Assembly (NCBI GenBank): GCA_002762985.1
Contig: PCXZ01000035.1
Coordinates: 1-64,000 of the forward strand
Length of the DNA stretch: 64,000 nucleotides
Direction: 5' to 3'
Origin: Candidatus Woesearchaeota archaeon CG10_big_fil_rev_8_21_14_0_10_44_13
GTDB lineage: Archaea > Nanobdellota > Nanobdellia > Woesearchaeales > UBA12501
This document shows positions 8,981 through 17,488 of the stretch, piece by piece; position 1 is the stretch's first letter, and each line of letters opens with the position of its first letter. The position numbers and the translations under genes are program-made. A model generated the notes under the pieces. That model did no database searches, was not told where the DNA came from, and saw only the letters and a list, made by a program, of their open reading frames with translations.

Positions 8981-9883
8981 ATGAAATATCTCAAAGAGAT
9001 GCAAAGCCATATAGCAGACAGCTTCAGGATATTCATAAGAAACCCCATTTTCATACTCTCATCCTTCTTCGTAGACCTGCTTTTTTTCCTGCTGTTCGGC
9101 ATAGTCTATTCCTTCTTCAGCTCAGGCATGATAGAGCATCTTATTGAAGTAAATAATCTGATCGGGGAACTGAACAGCCAGCTCTCGGCCATAACAGCAG
9201 GGTCAGAGGACAATGCTGTGCTTTCTGCCATCATGCAGCAGCAATCCGTCGTTATGGAGCACCTTAAGTGGATAGGGATATATGTCGGCCTGATCGTCGT
9301 CTCAACTTATATATTATGGTGCATCTTCCAGGGCATAAACTGGCATCTTGCATCCTGGGTGACGCACAAAAAGAAGACGCATTTCTACGTTTACCTGGGA
9401 AGGTTCAGCCTCCTTAATCTAATATGGCTCATCGCTCTCGGCCTTATAGGCTACATCACCTACAAGCTTTCAGTCTATAATGCGATGGCGACCATCACCG
9501 TCATAAGCCAGAATTCGATAAATTACCTCATGCTTTTCCTTGCTGCTGTCCTGCTGTACCTTGCAGTGGTTTCATACAGCTTCTCGGCCAAAGAGGGGTT
9601 TTTGGGGTCTTTGAAGAATGCTTTTGTTCTCGGCGTCAGGAAGGCAAGGTTCTATGCCGCTTCTTACCTTCTTGTCGCGCTTGCAGTTTTCCTGGTGTAT
9701 CTCTTGATCTCACTGCTTAATCTTGGGTTAGTTGCAGCTGTCCTTGTCGACTTAGTCATCATGCTGCCGATGTTCGCATACGGAAGGGTCCTGTTCCTGA
9801 GCATAAGCTCAGGAGAATCAGGGGGAGAATCAGGAAAAGAAAAAGTAGGAAAAGGAAAAATAAATCCGAAGAGAAAAAGATAA
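8981..9883 (+). CDS. Multi-pass membrane protein
   Basis: 300 residues with about six hydrophobic segments (for example LSSFFVDLLFFLLFGIVYSF, WIGIYVGLIVVSTYILWCIF, LNLIWLIALGLIGYITY, YLMLFLAAVLLYLAVVSYSF) and a Lys/Gly-rich tail (GKEKVGKGKINPKRKR). GGTGA is spaced correctly before ATG 8981. It follows the two giant surface proteins on the same strand. It resembles small archaeal DUF-type membrane proteins; a role in export or anchoring of those proteins is only a guess. Confidence 0.75.
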   Translation: MKYLKEMQSHIADSFRIFIRNPIFILSSFFVDLLFFLLFGIVYSFFSSGMIEHLIEVNNLIGELNSQLSAITAGSEDNAVLSAIMQQQSVVMEHLKWIGIYVGLIVVSTYILWCIFQGINWHLASWVTHKKKTHFYVYLGRFSLLNLIWLIALGLIGYITYKLSVYNAMATITVISQNSINYLMLFLAAVLLYLAVVSYSFSAKEGFLGSLKNAFVLGVRKARFYAASYLLVALAVFLVYLLISLLNLGLVAAVLVDLVIMLPMFAYGRVLFLSISSGESGGESGKEKVGKGKINPKRKR

Positions 9884-9938
9884 GAAGAAAAGGATAAGGA
9901 ACAATATCGGGCAGGACATAAGCTATAAGCTGAACAGA

Positions 9939-10547
9939 TCAAGCTGCTTTCTTCTTAGCGTAATGTTTTCCTTCAACATGCTCATATGTCACTGAGCCTT
10001 TCCCTTTGTTGAAATGATCCAGGAAAGGCAGCGCATCATCTATCCTCATCCTGTTAGCATGGACAAGACTATCGGCTTTCGTATATTTCACGATATCCGA
10101 CACATCACTATCTTCAAAATGGCTCGAGAGCGCAGGTATTAATTTGTTAATCTGTTTTTTCTTCAGATCTTTAGAAACTTCATTATGCACATCTTTGGTG
10201 TATTGGTGCTTCTTTTCATTGACTGCCTGCTCGATCTCTGCTTTTGTTACCTGGGCATATCCGCTCAATAGCATGTCAACGCCGAATTCATCCTCTGTTT
10301 TGACCTCGCTCTTGAGCCTTTTTTTGGCAGCACTTATATAATGATCTGTGATCTTATCGATGAACTGCTTCCTCATATCATCTTCTTTGAGCTTGTCAAG
10401 ATCAATCTCGCCATCTTCATCCTTCAGGAGGTCAGTCGCATTATCATACGCTTTGCTGCCCTCTACCTGTGTTGAAGTCAATAGCTTGTTTAACTTCTTC
10501 CTTCTTTCATAATAAGTCTTTATTTTCTCGGGTATGTCTTCTGTCAT
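9939..10547 (-). CDS. Hypothetical charged helical protein
   Basis: 202 residues, no signal peptide or membrane segment, very rich in Lys, Asp and Glu (LLKDEDGEIDLDKLKEDDMR; SKDLKKKQINKLIPAL). Predicted mostly helical; ends in a basic KHYAKKKAA tail. It is convergent with the preceding membrane protein. No family recognised. Codon use agrees with neighbouring genes, so it is probably real. Confidence 0.65.
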   Translation of the reverse strand: MTEDIPEKIKTYYERRKKLNKLLTSTQVEGSKAYDNATDLLKDEDGEIDLDKLKEDDMRKQFIDKITDHYISAAKKRLKSEVKTEDEFGVDMLLSGYAQVTKAEIEQAVNEKKHQYTKDVHNEVSKDLKKKQINKLIPALSSHFEDSDVSDIVKYTKADSLVHANRMRIDDALPFLDHFNKGKGSVTYEHVEGKHYAKKKAA

Positions 10548-10926
10548 CTTAATTCCTTCGTTACAAATAAATTAGCATATCCCAAATATAAATCTTTCGC
10601 TTTTTCATAGTAATAAAACGGCAATAAACATGTTTTCAGTCGGATTCCCTGGGTTTTTCCATCTGACTTTTTTGTCACAGTCTTATATACTTGATATCAA
10701 ATGTATTTATAAATAAGATTGACCACAAAGAGGCATTGGCTGGTTTAATGGCCTTTTTAGCCTTTATTGAGGATATTGATAAAAAAGGGACAAATGCAAG
10801 GCCATTAAAAATCAAATTAAAATCAAATTAAAAATCAAGAATCCCGTTAAAAGATGGGAAAACAATAAAACCACAAAAAAACATCAAAGAACAATAAAAA
10901 ATAATAAAAACCTGTAGGTGGCAAAC
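10548..10926. promoter_or_regulatory. Divergent promoter region with long structured leader
   Basis: Two TATA-like boxes point right: CTTATATAC at 10682-10690 and TTTATAAAT at 10706-10714. The second predicts a leader of about 190 nt before ATG 10927, unusual in a genome with mostly leaderless genes. The leader carries a perfect 10-bp inverted repeat, TTTAATGGCC (10744-10753) with GGCCATTAAA (10800-10809), then tandem AAAATCAAATT copies around 10806-10835 and an A-rich stretch. A regulatory RNA structure for the nucleotidyltransferase is possible. Confidence 0.5.
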
Positions 10927-12813
10927 ATGGCAAATGATAAGGAAGAGAAAAAGATTGCAAAGGAACTGAAGGAAAAGAACGACAGGGAAGCAGAGGCAAG
11001 GGAGAAGCAGGAAAAGGCCATGCAGGAAGATATGGAGAAGAAGCTCCCCAAGGAAGTGAGAGAGAAGCTCGCCAAGATAAAAGAGAAGCTGGACAAGTTC
11101 CAGAAGCAGGTCGTAAAGAAATTTGACAAGTACATAATGGGCATAGCGCTGTTGCCGCCACCGAAGCCGCAGGAAGGGTCCTCAGAGCCTGTCGATAAGG
11201 ACAAGATCCATGTTCTAGTGCTTGTCGATGATACTGACAGCCAGAAGATGTCGAAGCTTGAGCTAAAGGACAAGCTTACGGCCATAATCGCGAAGACAGC
11301 AGAGGAGATCGACAAGAACATCACTCCCCAGACGCTTATACTCTCAGAAGTATGGCAGAGCTGCTATGATGCTAAATATGACATCCTCCAGCTTGTCGCA
11401 CTTGGCGCCCCGATATATGACGGAGGCATGCTTGCTGCGATAAAGATAGCGGAAGTCCACAAGACAATGGTGCTGAAGAAATTCGAGAAGTATATCGTCA
11501 GCTATGTGCTTGCAGGCAGCCTTGTGCAGGGCAGGGCCACGAAAGATTCAGACATAGATGTCTTCGTCGTGATAGACGATACTGATGTTAAGAAGATGAC
11601 AAGGGCCGAGCTGAAAGACAAGCTCAGGGCGATAATAATAGGCATGGGGATCGAGGCAGGAGAGCTCACAGGCGTGAGGAACAAGATCAACATCCAGGTA
11701 TACATACTGACTGATTTCTGGGACTCGATCAAGGAGGCAAACCCCATAATCTTCACGTTCTTGAGGGACGGAGTGCCGTTCTATGACAGGGGCATATTCA
11801 TGCCATGGAAACAGCTTCTTAAGATGGGGAAAGTGAAGCCGTCCATGGAAGCGATAGACATGTACATGAGCTCAGGCGAGCAGATGCTCCAGAGGGTGAA
11901 GTTCAAGATAAAGGAGATGGGCATGGAAGATATCTTTTATGCCCTGCTCACGCCGTCGCAGGCAGCGCTCATGCTGTATGGCATCCCGCCTCCGACCCCG
12001 AAAGAGACTCCGGAGCTCATGAGGGAGATATTGGTCAAGAAGGAGAAGCTGCTCGAGGAGAAATATGTGGCGATCCTTGAAAAAGTCATAAAGGTCAGGA
12101 AAGATATAGAGCATGGCACGAAAAAGGACCTCACTGGCAGGGAATTGGACGAGCTGCTGACAAGCTCAGAGGATTTCCTGAAGAGGATAAAAGACCTTTT
12201 CACGCAGATAGAGAAGATGAAAGAGGAGGAGTCCATGCTCCACATCTACGAGACTGCTGTGACCATCATAAGGGACGTTCTCAAGCTCGAGGGCATAGAG
12301 AGGGTCAAGGCAGAAGAAGTGATAAAGCTTTTCGAGACCGAGATGGTGCATCTAGGCAAGATCCCTGAGAAATTCCTCAGGATACTGAACCTCATCGTCA
12401 AGGCTAAGCACGACTATGACTCAGGGAAACTGACAAAATCAGAGGTGGAGAATGTCAAGAAACAGAGCAGCCAGTTCATCAAGTTCATGGTCGAGTACAT
12501 GCAGAGGAAGAGGGGAAGGGAGCTTGAGAGGGCCAGGATAAGGATCAAGCACGGCAACAGGTATGGTGAAGTGATACTCCTGGACAAAGTGGCTTTCATA
12601 ATACATGACCTTGAGAAAGAGGAGAAGGAGATCACAAAGTCTAAGATAAACGACGACGGGAGCCTCGGAAGGGTCGAGGAGAGCTCGATGGAGGAGCTTG
12701 AGAAGGCGCTTGCAAAGGTCGAGATCCCTCCGAAAGTGTTCATCAAGGAGCCGGTGTTCGAGAAGCTGAAGGAAGTCTTCGGGAAGGATGTTGAGATATT
12801 GATGAGTTATTGA
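10927..12813 (+). CDS. Nucleotidyltransferase-fold protein with duplicated domain
   Basis: About 628 residues. An N-terminal Lys/Glu coiled coil (about 1-60) is followed by two homologous Pol-beta-type nucleotidyltransferase domains. The second (about 185-305) has the intact AGSLVQGRATKDSDIDVFVV signature with catalytic Asp-x-Asp. The first (about 65-180) aligns through KFDKYIMG, VLVDDTD and LKDKLTAII but its GS..DxD loop is replaced by a Pro-rich LLPPPKPQEGSSEP stretch, so it cannot be catalytic. A long helical C-terminal half follows. ATG 10927 is preferred over GTG 10918 because GGTGG lies 6-8 nt before it. Substrate unknown. Both repeats also share an L.DGVPFYDRG/L.GAPIYDGG segment. Confidence 0.8.
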   Translation: MANDKEEKKIAKELKEKNDREAEAREKQEKAMQEDMEKKLPKEVREKLAKIKEKLDKFQKQVVKKFDKYIMGIALLPPPKPQEGSSEPVDKDKIHVLVLVDDTDSQKMSKLELKDKLTAIIAKTAEEIDKNITPQTLILSEVWQSCYDAKYDILQLVALGAPIYDGGMLAAIKIAEVHKTMVLKKFEKYIVSYVLAGSLVQGRATKDSDIDVFVVIDDTDVKKMTRAELKDKLRAIIIGMGIEAGELTGVRNKINIQVYILTDFWDSIKEANPIIFTFLRDGVPFYDRGIFMPWKQLLKMGKVKPSMEAIDMYMSSGEQMLQRVKFKIKEMGMEDIFYALLTPSQAALMLYGIPPPTPKETPELMREILVKKEKLLEEKYVAILEKVIKVRKDIEHGTKKDLTGRELDELLTSSEDFLKRIKDLFTQIEKMKEEESMLHIYETAVTIIRDVLKLEGIERVKAEEVIKLFETEMVHLGKIPEKFLRILNLIVKAKHDYDSGKLTKSEVENVKKQSSQFIKFMVEYMQRKRGRELERARIRIKHGNRYGEVILLDKVAFIIHDLEKEEKEITKSKINDDGSLGRVEESSMEELEKALAKVEIPPKVFIKEPVFEKLKEVFGKDVEILMSY

Positions 12814-12840
12814 TTTTTTATTCTTATTTTTTTATTTATT
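12812..12840 (+). terminator. T-rich transcription terminator
   Basis: Directly after the stop at 12813 come three T tracts (TGATTTTTTA, TTATTTTTTTA, TTTATTA), the usual archaeal factor-independent termination signal. Confidence 0.6.
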
Positions 12841-12868
12841 ATCCCCTAAAACCACAAAATTTATATAC

Positions 12869-12890
12869 TTGGTTATACCAATATAACCAA
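12869..12890. promoter_or_regulatory. Operator of the vapBC pair
   Basis: TTGGTTATA (12869-12877) and TATAACCAA (12882-12890) are perfect 9-bp arms around CCAA. The site sits directly between the TATA box TTTATATAC (12860-12868) and the ATG at 12892, so a bound antitoxin would block transcription start. Autoregulation by AbrB/MazE-type antitoxins is well established. Confidence 0.75.
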
Positions 12891-12891
12891 A

Positions 12892-13131
12892 ATGATAGCT
12901 GTTGAATCGACACTGAGGGAATGGGGAAGGTCAATCGGGGTAGTTGTACCTAAAGAAGCCATCGAGAAGGAGCATCTCAAGGCAGGCGATACTGTCAAGT
13001 TCCTGCTTGTGAGGAAGACCAATGCCCTTAGAGAGACATTCGGCACCCTTAAGCTGAAGAAAACATCAGACCAGATGCTTAAAGAGATCGATGAGGAGGG
13101 ATGGGATGAGCGAGAACATATTCTTCTTTGA
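12892..13131 (+). CDS. vapB: AbrB/MazE-type antitoxin
   Basis: 79 residues; the N-terminal half (STLREWGRSIGVVVPKEAIE, then GDTVKFLLV) is the swapped-hairpin AbrB/SpoVT DNA-binding fold, the C-terminal half a charged toxin-binding tail (SDQMLKEIDEEGWDE). It overlaps the PIN toxin gene by 26 nt. A 9-bp-arm palindrome just before its ATG is the probable operator. Its role is to neutralise the PIN-domain RNase and repress the operon. Confidence 0.85.
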   Translation: MIAVESTLREWGRSIGVVVPKEAIEKEHLKAGDTVKFLLVRKTNALRETFGTLKLKKTSDQMLKEIDEEGWDEREHILL

Positions 13132-13471
13132 TACTTATGCCTTCTTCGAGATATTGGACGGCAACCCTGATTATGATAAATATAAGGATGCTATTCCATT
13201 GACATCAATATTCAATCTCGCAGAATTCAATTATTGCCTAAAAAGGACAGAAGGAAAGAAGATAGCAGACAGATACACTGACAGATATCTGCAATATCTT
13301 ATTGAAGTTGATATTATAGACATAAAAGACGCCATGGATTTTAGGATGAATAATAAAAAGCTTTCAATGCCGGATGCTATAGGATATATTCTTGCAAGAA
13401 AACATGGTGTTAAATTTTTGACAGGTGATAATGATTTCAAGGACATGCCTGATGTGGAGTTTGTGAAATAG
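13106..13471 (+). CDS. vapC: PIN-domain RNase toxin
   Basis: About 121 residues from MSENIFFFDTYAFFEILDG; a Met 5 codons upstream is less likely. PIN acidic residues are visible: Asp in FFDTYAFFE, Glu in FNLAEFNYCL, Asp in MPDAIGYILARKHG and Asp pair in LTGDNDFKDMP. These coordinate the metal for RNA cleavage in VapC toxins. It directly follows the AbrB-type antitoxin with overlapping frames and abuts the convergent MopE-like gene (stop at 13473). RNA target unknown. Confidence 0.87.
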   Translation: MSENIFFFDTYAFFEILDGNPDYDKYKDAIPLTSIFNLAEFNYCLKRTEGKKIADRYTDRYLQYLIEVDIIDIKDAMDFRMNNKKLSMPDAIGYILARKHGVKFLTGDNDFKDMPDVEFVK

Positions 13472-13472
13472 G

Positions 13473-16400
13473 TCACTTCATCTCCCTCTTGAACTCCTTC
13501 TCGGCCTCATCGATCTCTTTCTGGAGGAATTTCCCCTCGTCTTCGTCTTTTGCTTCCATCCTGGGCTTCTGCTCCTCTTTCTTCTCTGCCACTTTTGCCC
13601 TGGGTTTCTCTGCAGGCTTCCCCTTCTCATCCTCTTCCTTCTTCTTCATGATATCAGAGAACCTATGCAGCCTTACAACTATCACGCCCAGCAGGGGTAT
13701 TATCAATAGAGGGAGGATGATTTTGAAATAATCCCTCGATTCGATGTCTATGCCGAGCTGATCTGCGATCCCCATGCTCCTTATCTGCTTCCTGCAGTCT
13801 TCTGAGAGGACGCCTTTCACATCATATTCGAAGTATTTCTCCGAGGTTATCTCCTCGAACTGCCACATGATCAGCGGGTCAGCGTTGAGCACCTTAAGGT
13901 TGGCCTTGTATCTCTCATCTATGTTAAGGTAATCTATCTGCTTTGCGAGGCATTTCGGGATCTTTTCTATGACTGACATGCCCTTGAGGCCTTTCTTTGG
14001 GTTTATCTTCGTCTTTATCTTAGTGTAGGTCTCGCCGTCTTTCTGGTATTCCTCGAATTCCTTCGAGATCCTGACTGCATTTGCAGTGTCCTGCTGTTTT
14101 TTCAGCAGGGAATTGAGGTTCTCGCTCGGCTTGACCCCTATCTCCTTCAGGAGAGCCTCGTCTACCACCTTATTGACCTCGAAAAGCAGCACATAATCCT
14201 TTGTGATGTTCTGGATATTGAAGCTTATCACGGGGTCATCCTGCAATATGGTGAACTTGTTCGGGCTCTGGATTTCTGACGCCGAATTCGCTACTGATTT
14301 GGGTATTGTGATCTCAAGATCCGCATTTTCAATTGTTATCGGGAGGAGATTTCTTATGCTGAGCATTATCAGTGATTTCAATCCTGAGACCTGCCTTGAT
14401 TTCGTTATCTCGAATACGCCGAGATCCGTGACCTCTGAGATGAGCTCTCTTGCCTGGTCTGCTGTTGTCTTCATTTCCACCCCTTTATCCTTAAGGTCGG
14501 ACAATATCCCTGTAGATTCCTTCTGCTTGAGGTCATTGCTCACATCGTCGATTATCGATGTGGGCTGCGTCTGGAGCTTCACAGTGAACTGCGATGAAGC
14601 GATTGTTTCAGCACATTTCACCTTCAGTGTGTTTATGCCTTCTTTCCCTTCGATCGTCCTTGTATTTTCGGATATCGCGACAAAATCCTTGTCATTCAAC
14701 GAGTATGAGCATGCTGACGGCTTGCTTGCGGCTATTGTCAAAGGGACGATCTTCTGGCTGTAGACCTGGTTGGTCGGGGAGTTTATGGAGATTGTGAGGG
14801 TTTGTTCTGCGGTAAGCACGTCTGCTTTTGTGCAGACCCCGCTCTTGCAGGCCTCTCCATTGAGGCAGTCTTCATTCTTCTGGCATTGCAGGACGTGTAT
14901 GTTCATAGTCAGCACCTTGTCGCATACCCTCTCATTATATCTGCTCGATCTTGCATAATATGTCAGCTTGACCTGATAATCGCCCTTGTTCCTGTATAGA
15001 TGGTTGAATTGCTGGAACTCATTCTTTTCTCCGTCCCCCAATTCCCAATTGTATCCTTCTATCGTAGATCCTTCATCCTCTCTCGCATAGAAAGTGATAA
15101 TATCCCCCATGTAATAATTTCCACCATCAGTAGGATGGATTATCTCAACAGTGCCCGTGGATTTGAGGACATCAGCCACATTGCAGTTGCATGCGTTGTT
15201 CTCGTTCACATTCCCGTCGCAGTTGTTGTCGTATGCGTCGCAAGTCTCCGTCTTGCCCGGGTTTATGTCCTTGTTGTTGTCATCGCAGTCAAGGCATCTC
15301 CCATTCGAGCATTTGAAATATGTTCCTGCGCATTTCATGGAAGAATCGCAGTATGTGTCTAAGTCCTTGTCGCAGCCTTCATCGACTGTCCCGTCGCAGT
15401 CATTGTCGAGATTGTCGCAGGTCTTCTCGTCTGTTTCATAAGAAGGGGTGAAGGTGTAGCCGCATCCGGGCCACTGGTTGTTTGTGCATGTCTCCTTGCT
15501 GTTCTTGCATACGCCGTTCTGGTTAGGGCAGAGCCTTTGCGCTGTTCCGGTGCATATGCACGAAGAAGCCGCTGAGCAGTCTGTGTCTGCGCAGTCTATA
15601 TTGTTGTCGCAGTCATTGTCTATGCCATCGTTGCAGGTTGTTTCCGCAGATTGTGTTTGTTGGCACTCACAACCGTCCGAGATTAGGCTATTTAGGTTAA
15701 CATATCCTGCATTACAGCTCGCCATTGCGCATGTCCCTGCTGAGCATGCCGCTGCTGCGTGCGAAAATGAGCAGACCCTGTTGCAAGATCCGCAGTTGTT
15801 GGGATCTGTCTGTAGGTTAAAACCGTCATCAGCAGCCCCATCACAGTCATCATCTAACCCATTGCATGCCTCTGTCGTTGATGGCCCAGGCACGCATGAG
15901 GGCAGCCATGATCCCACAGAGCACATTTGTGATATTATGTTGTAGCAAATGCCAACGCCGCAGGTTTGCTGCCTTGAAAGGCCGTCGTCAGCAATGCCAT
16001 CACAGTCATCATCGATGTTGTTGCATGTTTCAGTTGCCGGGCTGCCTGGAACGCATGCAGGAGCCCATATCCCTCCTGAACATGTCTGTTGGACAGACCT
16101 GGAGCAGGGGCCAAGCCCGCACGTCCCTGTCCTTGTATCGCCGTTTGCGCAGGAGCATCCTTCATCAACCTGTCCGTCGCAGTCATTGTCCAATGTATCG
16201 CATGTTTCTGTGGTTGCGCCTTGATAAGGATTGCATGTGTTCGGGAATCCGCCAATACAGTTCTGCACAGTATGCAGGCATATGCCTACACCGCATGTTG
16301 TTGTGCCGAGGTTTTCGTCTGTCTGTCCGTCGCAGTCGTCGTCAATGTTGTTGCAGGTTTCTGATGCTGGACTGCAGCTTCCTGCAGAGCAGCTTGTTCC

Positions 16401-17303
16401 TGCAGAGCAGGTTAAAGGAGAGCATGTTGTTGTGTAGCCTTGGCAGCTTCCTGCACCATTGCAGTGATAATCTGTTAAAGTTCCGGTTCTCCCGCATATT
16501 CCTGAGCAGCCAGTGTATGAGCATAATGTGTCTGTGCCGCATTGGGTTATTGAAGGCGCAGTTTGGTACTGGCAGGAGCCTCCAGCACATGTTGCAGGCA
16601 GTTGATAGCATGTTGGAGGGCTTGTACAATCTGAAGCCGTGCCGCATTGTGTACATGTGCCTGGTGCAGGCGGAATACAGTTTCCTGTACCGCATGTATT
16701 TATATGAGTGCATCCTGCAGTGCATGAATCGGTTGTGCAGCTTAATCCATCATTGCAGCTATCTCCGCAGCTCAGGCAGTTGGATGTTGTGCCTAAAGTG
16801 ATTTCGCAGCCATTGGCTGTGTTGCCGTCGCAGTTGGCATAGCCGCTATCGCAAACGCATTGGGAGCCGCTCCAAGAATCATGCGCTCCCGGGCAGGTAT
16901 CTGAGTGTATGCATTGGCCGCCTGAGCAGGAGTCGGTTGTTGAGGGGTTGCTGTCGTCGCAGGAGGTTATTTGCCAATCTAAACAAGGGTCGATATCATA
17001 ATTGCCACATGTCCTAAGGTTGCTGTCGTCGCAGGAGGTTTGGCCTGAATAACAATCATCAGTGCAAGGAGGCGGACAGTCTCCAGGGCACGTGGTGTAG
17101 TCTTCGCCTTTGCCTGGATCGCAGGTTGTATCACCACACGCCGCAGTAGTACAATCATCGCACCAATTTAAATCTTCTCCACTTTCACATACCCCATTAC
17201 AAACTCCTACATTACAAAATGCACAATCTGCAATTACAAATCCAGCATAGTTTAAAAATATAAAGAAAAACGCACCAATTAATATAAACTTTTTTAAGTT
17301 CAT
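13473..17303 (-). CDS. MopE-like Cys-rich surface protein with PKD domain
   Basis: About 1276 residues. Signal peptide MNLKKFILIGAFFFIFLNYA at the N-terminus (start at 17303 chosen for this; TTTTATAAAAG upstream fits). Residues about 30-310 are Cys-rich repeats. About 310-705 carry seven MopE-type units (ETCNNIDDDCDGQTDE, ETCDTLDNDCDGQVDE, EACNGLDDDCDGAADD and others), whose D-x-D-x-D loops suit Ca2+ binding. A PKD-like domain (TIEGYNWELGDGEKNEFQQF) follows near 720-800. A membrane helix (YFKIILPLLIIPLLGVIVV) lies near 1190-1208, then a Lys/Glu-rich cytoplasmic tail. Probably anchored by its C-terminus with the repeats outside; adhesion or metal binding is inferred. Confidence 0.85.
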   Translation of the reverse strand: MNLKKFILIGAFFFIFLNYAGFVIADCAFCNVGVCNGVCESGEDLNWCDDCTTAACGDTTCDPGKGEDYTTCPGDCPPPCTDDCYSGQTSCDDSNLRTCGNYDIDPCLDWQITSCDDSNPSTTDSCSGGQCIHSDTCPGAHDSWSGSQCVCDSGYANCDGNTANGCEITLGTTSNCLSCGDSCNDGLSCTTDSCTAGCTHINTCGTGNCIPPAPGTCTQCGTASDCTSPPTCYQLPATCAGGSCQYQTAPSITQCGTDTLCSYTGCSGICGRTGTLTDYHCNGAGSCQGYTTTCSPLTCSAGTSCSAGSCSPASETCNNIDDDCDGQTDENLGTTTCGVGICLHTVQNCIGGFPNTCNPYQGATTETCDTLDNDCDGQVDEGCSCANGDTRTGTCGLGPCSRSVQQTCSGGIWAPACVPGSPATETCNNIDDDCDGIADDGLSRQQTCGVGICYNIISQMCSVGSWLPSCVPGPSTTEACNGLDDDCDGAADDGFNLQTDPNNCGSCNRVCSFSHAAAACSAGTCAMASCNAGYVNLNSLISDGCECQQTQSAETTCNDGIDNDCDNNIDCADTDCSAASSCICTGTAQRLCPNQNGVCKNSKETCTNNQWPGCGYTFTPSYETDEKTCDNLDNDCDGTVDEGCDKDLDTYCDSSMKCAGTYFKCSNGRCLDCDDNNKDINPGKTETCDAYDNNCDGNVNENNACNCNVADVLKSTGTVEIIHPTDGGNYYMGDIITFYAREDEGSTIEGYNWELGDGEKNEFQQFNHLYRNKGDYQVKLTYYARSSRYNERVCDKVLTMNIHVLQCQKNEDCLNGEACKSGVCTKADVLTAEQTLTISINSPTNQVYSQKIVPLTIAASKPSACSYSLNDKDFVAISENTRTIEGKEGINTLKVKCAETIASSQFTVKLQTQPTSIIDDVSNDLKQKESTGILSDLKDKGVEMKTTADQARELISEVTDLGVFEITKSRQVSGLKSLIMLSIRNLLPITIENADLEITIPKSVANSASEIQSPNKFTILQDDPVISFNIQNITKDYVLLFEVNKVVDEALLKEIGVKPSENLNSLLKKQQDTANAVRISKEFEEYQKDGETYTKIKTKINPKKGLKGMSVIEKIPKCLAKQIDYLNIDERYKANLKVLNADPLIMWQFEEITSEKYFEYDVKGVLSEDCRKQIRSMGIADQLGIDIESRDYFKIILPLLIIPLLGVIVVRLHRFSDIMKKKEEDEKGKPAEKPRAKVAEKKEEQKPRMEAKDEDEGKFLQKEIDEAEKEFKREMK

Positions 17304-17385
17304 CCAAAAACCCCTTTTAGGGCAACCAAACAAATATCTTTTATAAAATTTGCTATAAAAACCAGGAAATCCAGCTAAAACATTG

Positions 17386-17420
17386 CCGCAAATCCTCCGG
17401 AATTCCCGGAAATCCTTCGG
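17386..17420. promoter_or_regulatory. Paired CCGGAAATCC-type palindromes (copy 1)
   Basis: CCGCAAATCCTCCGG at 17386 and CCGGAAATCCTTCGG at 17406 are two imperfect palindromes whose starts are exactly 20 bp apart, two helical turns. They lie in the divergent region between the MopE-like gene and the phosphatase-family gene, about 45 bp upstream of the TATA box near 17455-17465. The same arrangement occurs at 25600-25634 and 58596-58630. Probably a binding site for one shared dimeric regulator. Confidence 0.55.
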
Positions 17421-17488
17421 ACTTTTGTCACTACTAAGTAGATAAATTTAGAAAGATTTATATATCAAATATATATTACCTTGCTGCC

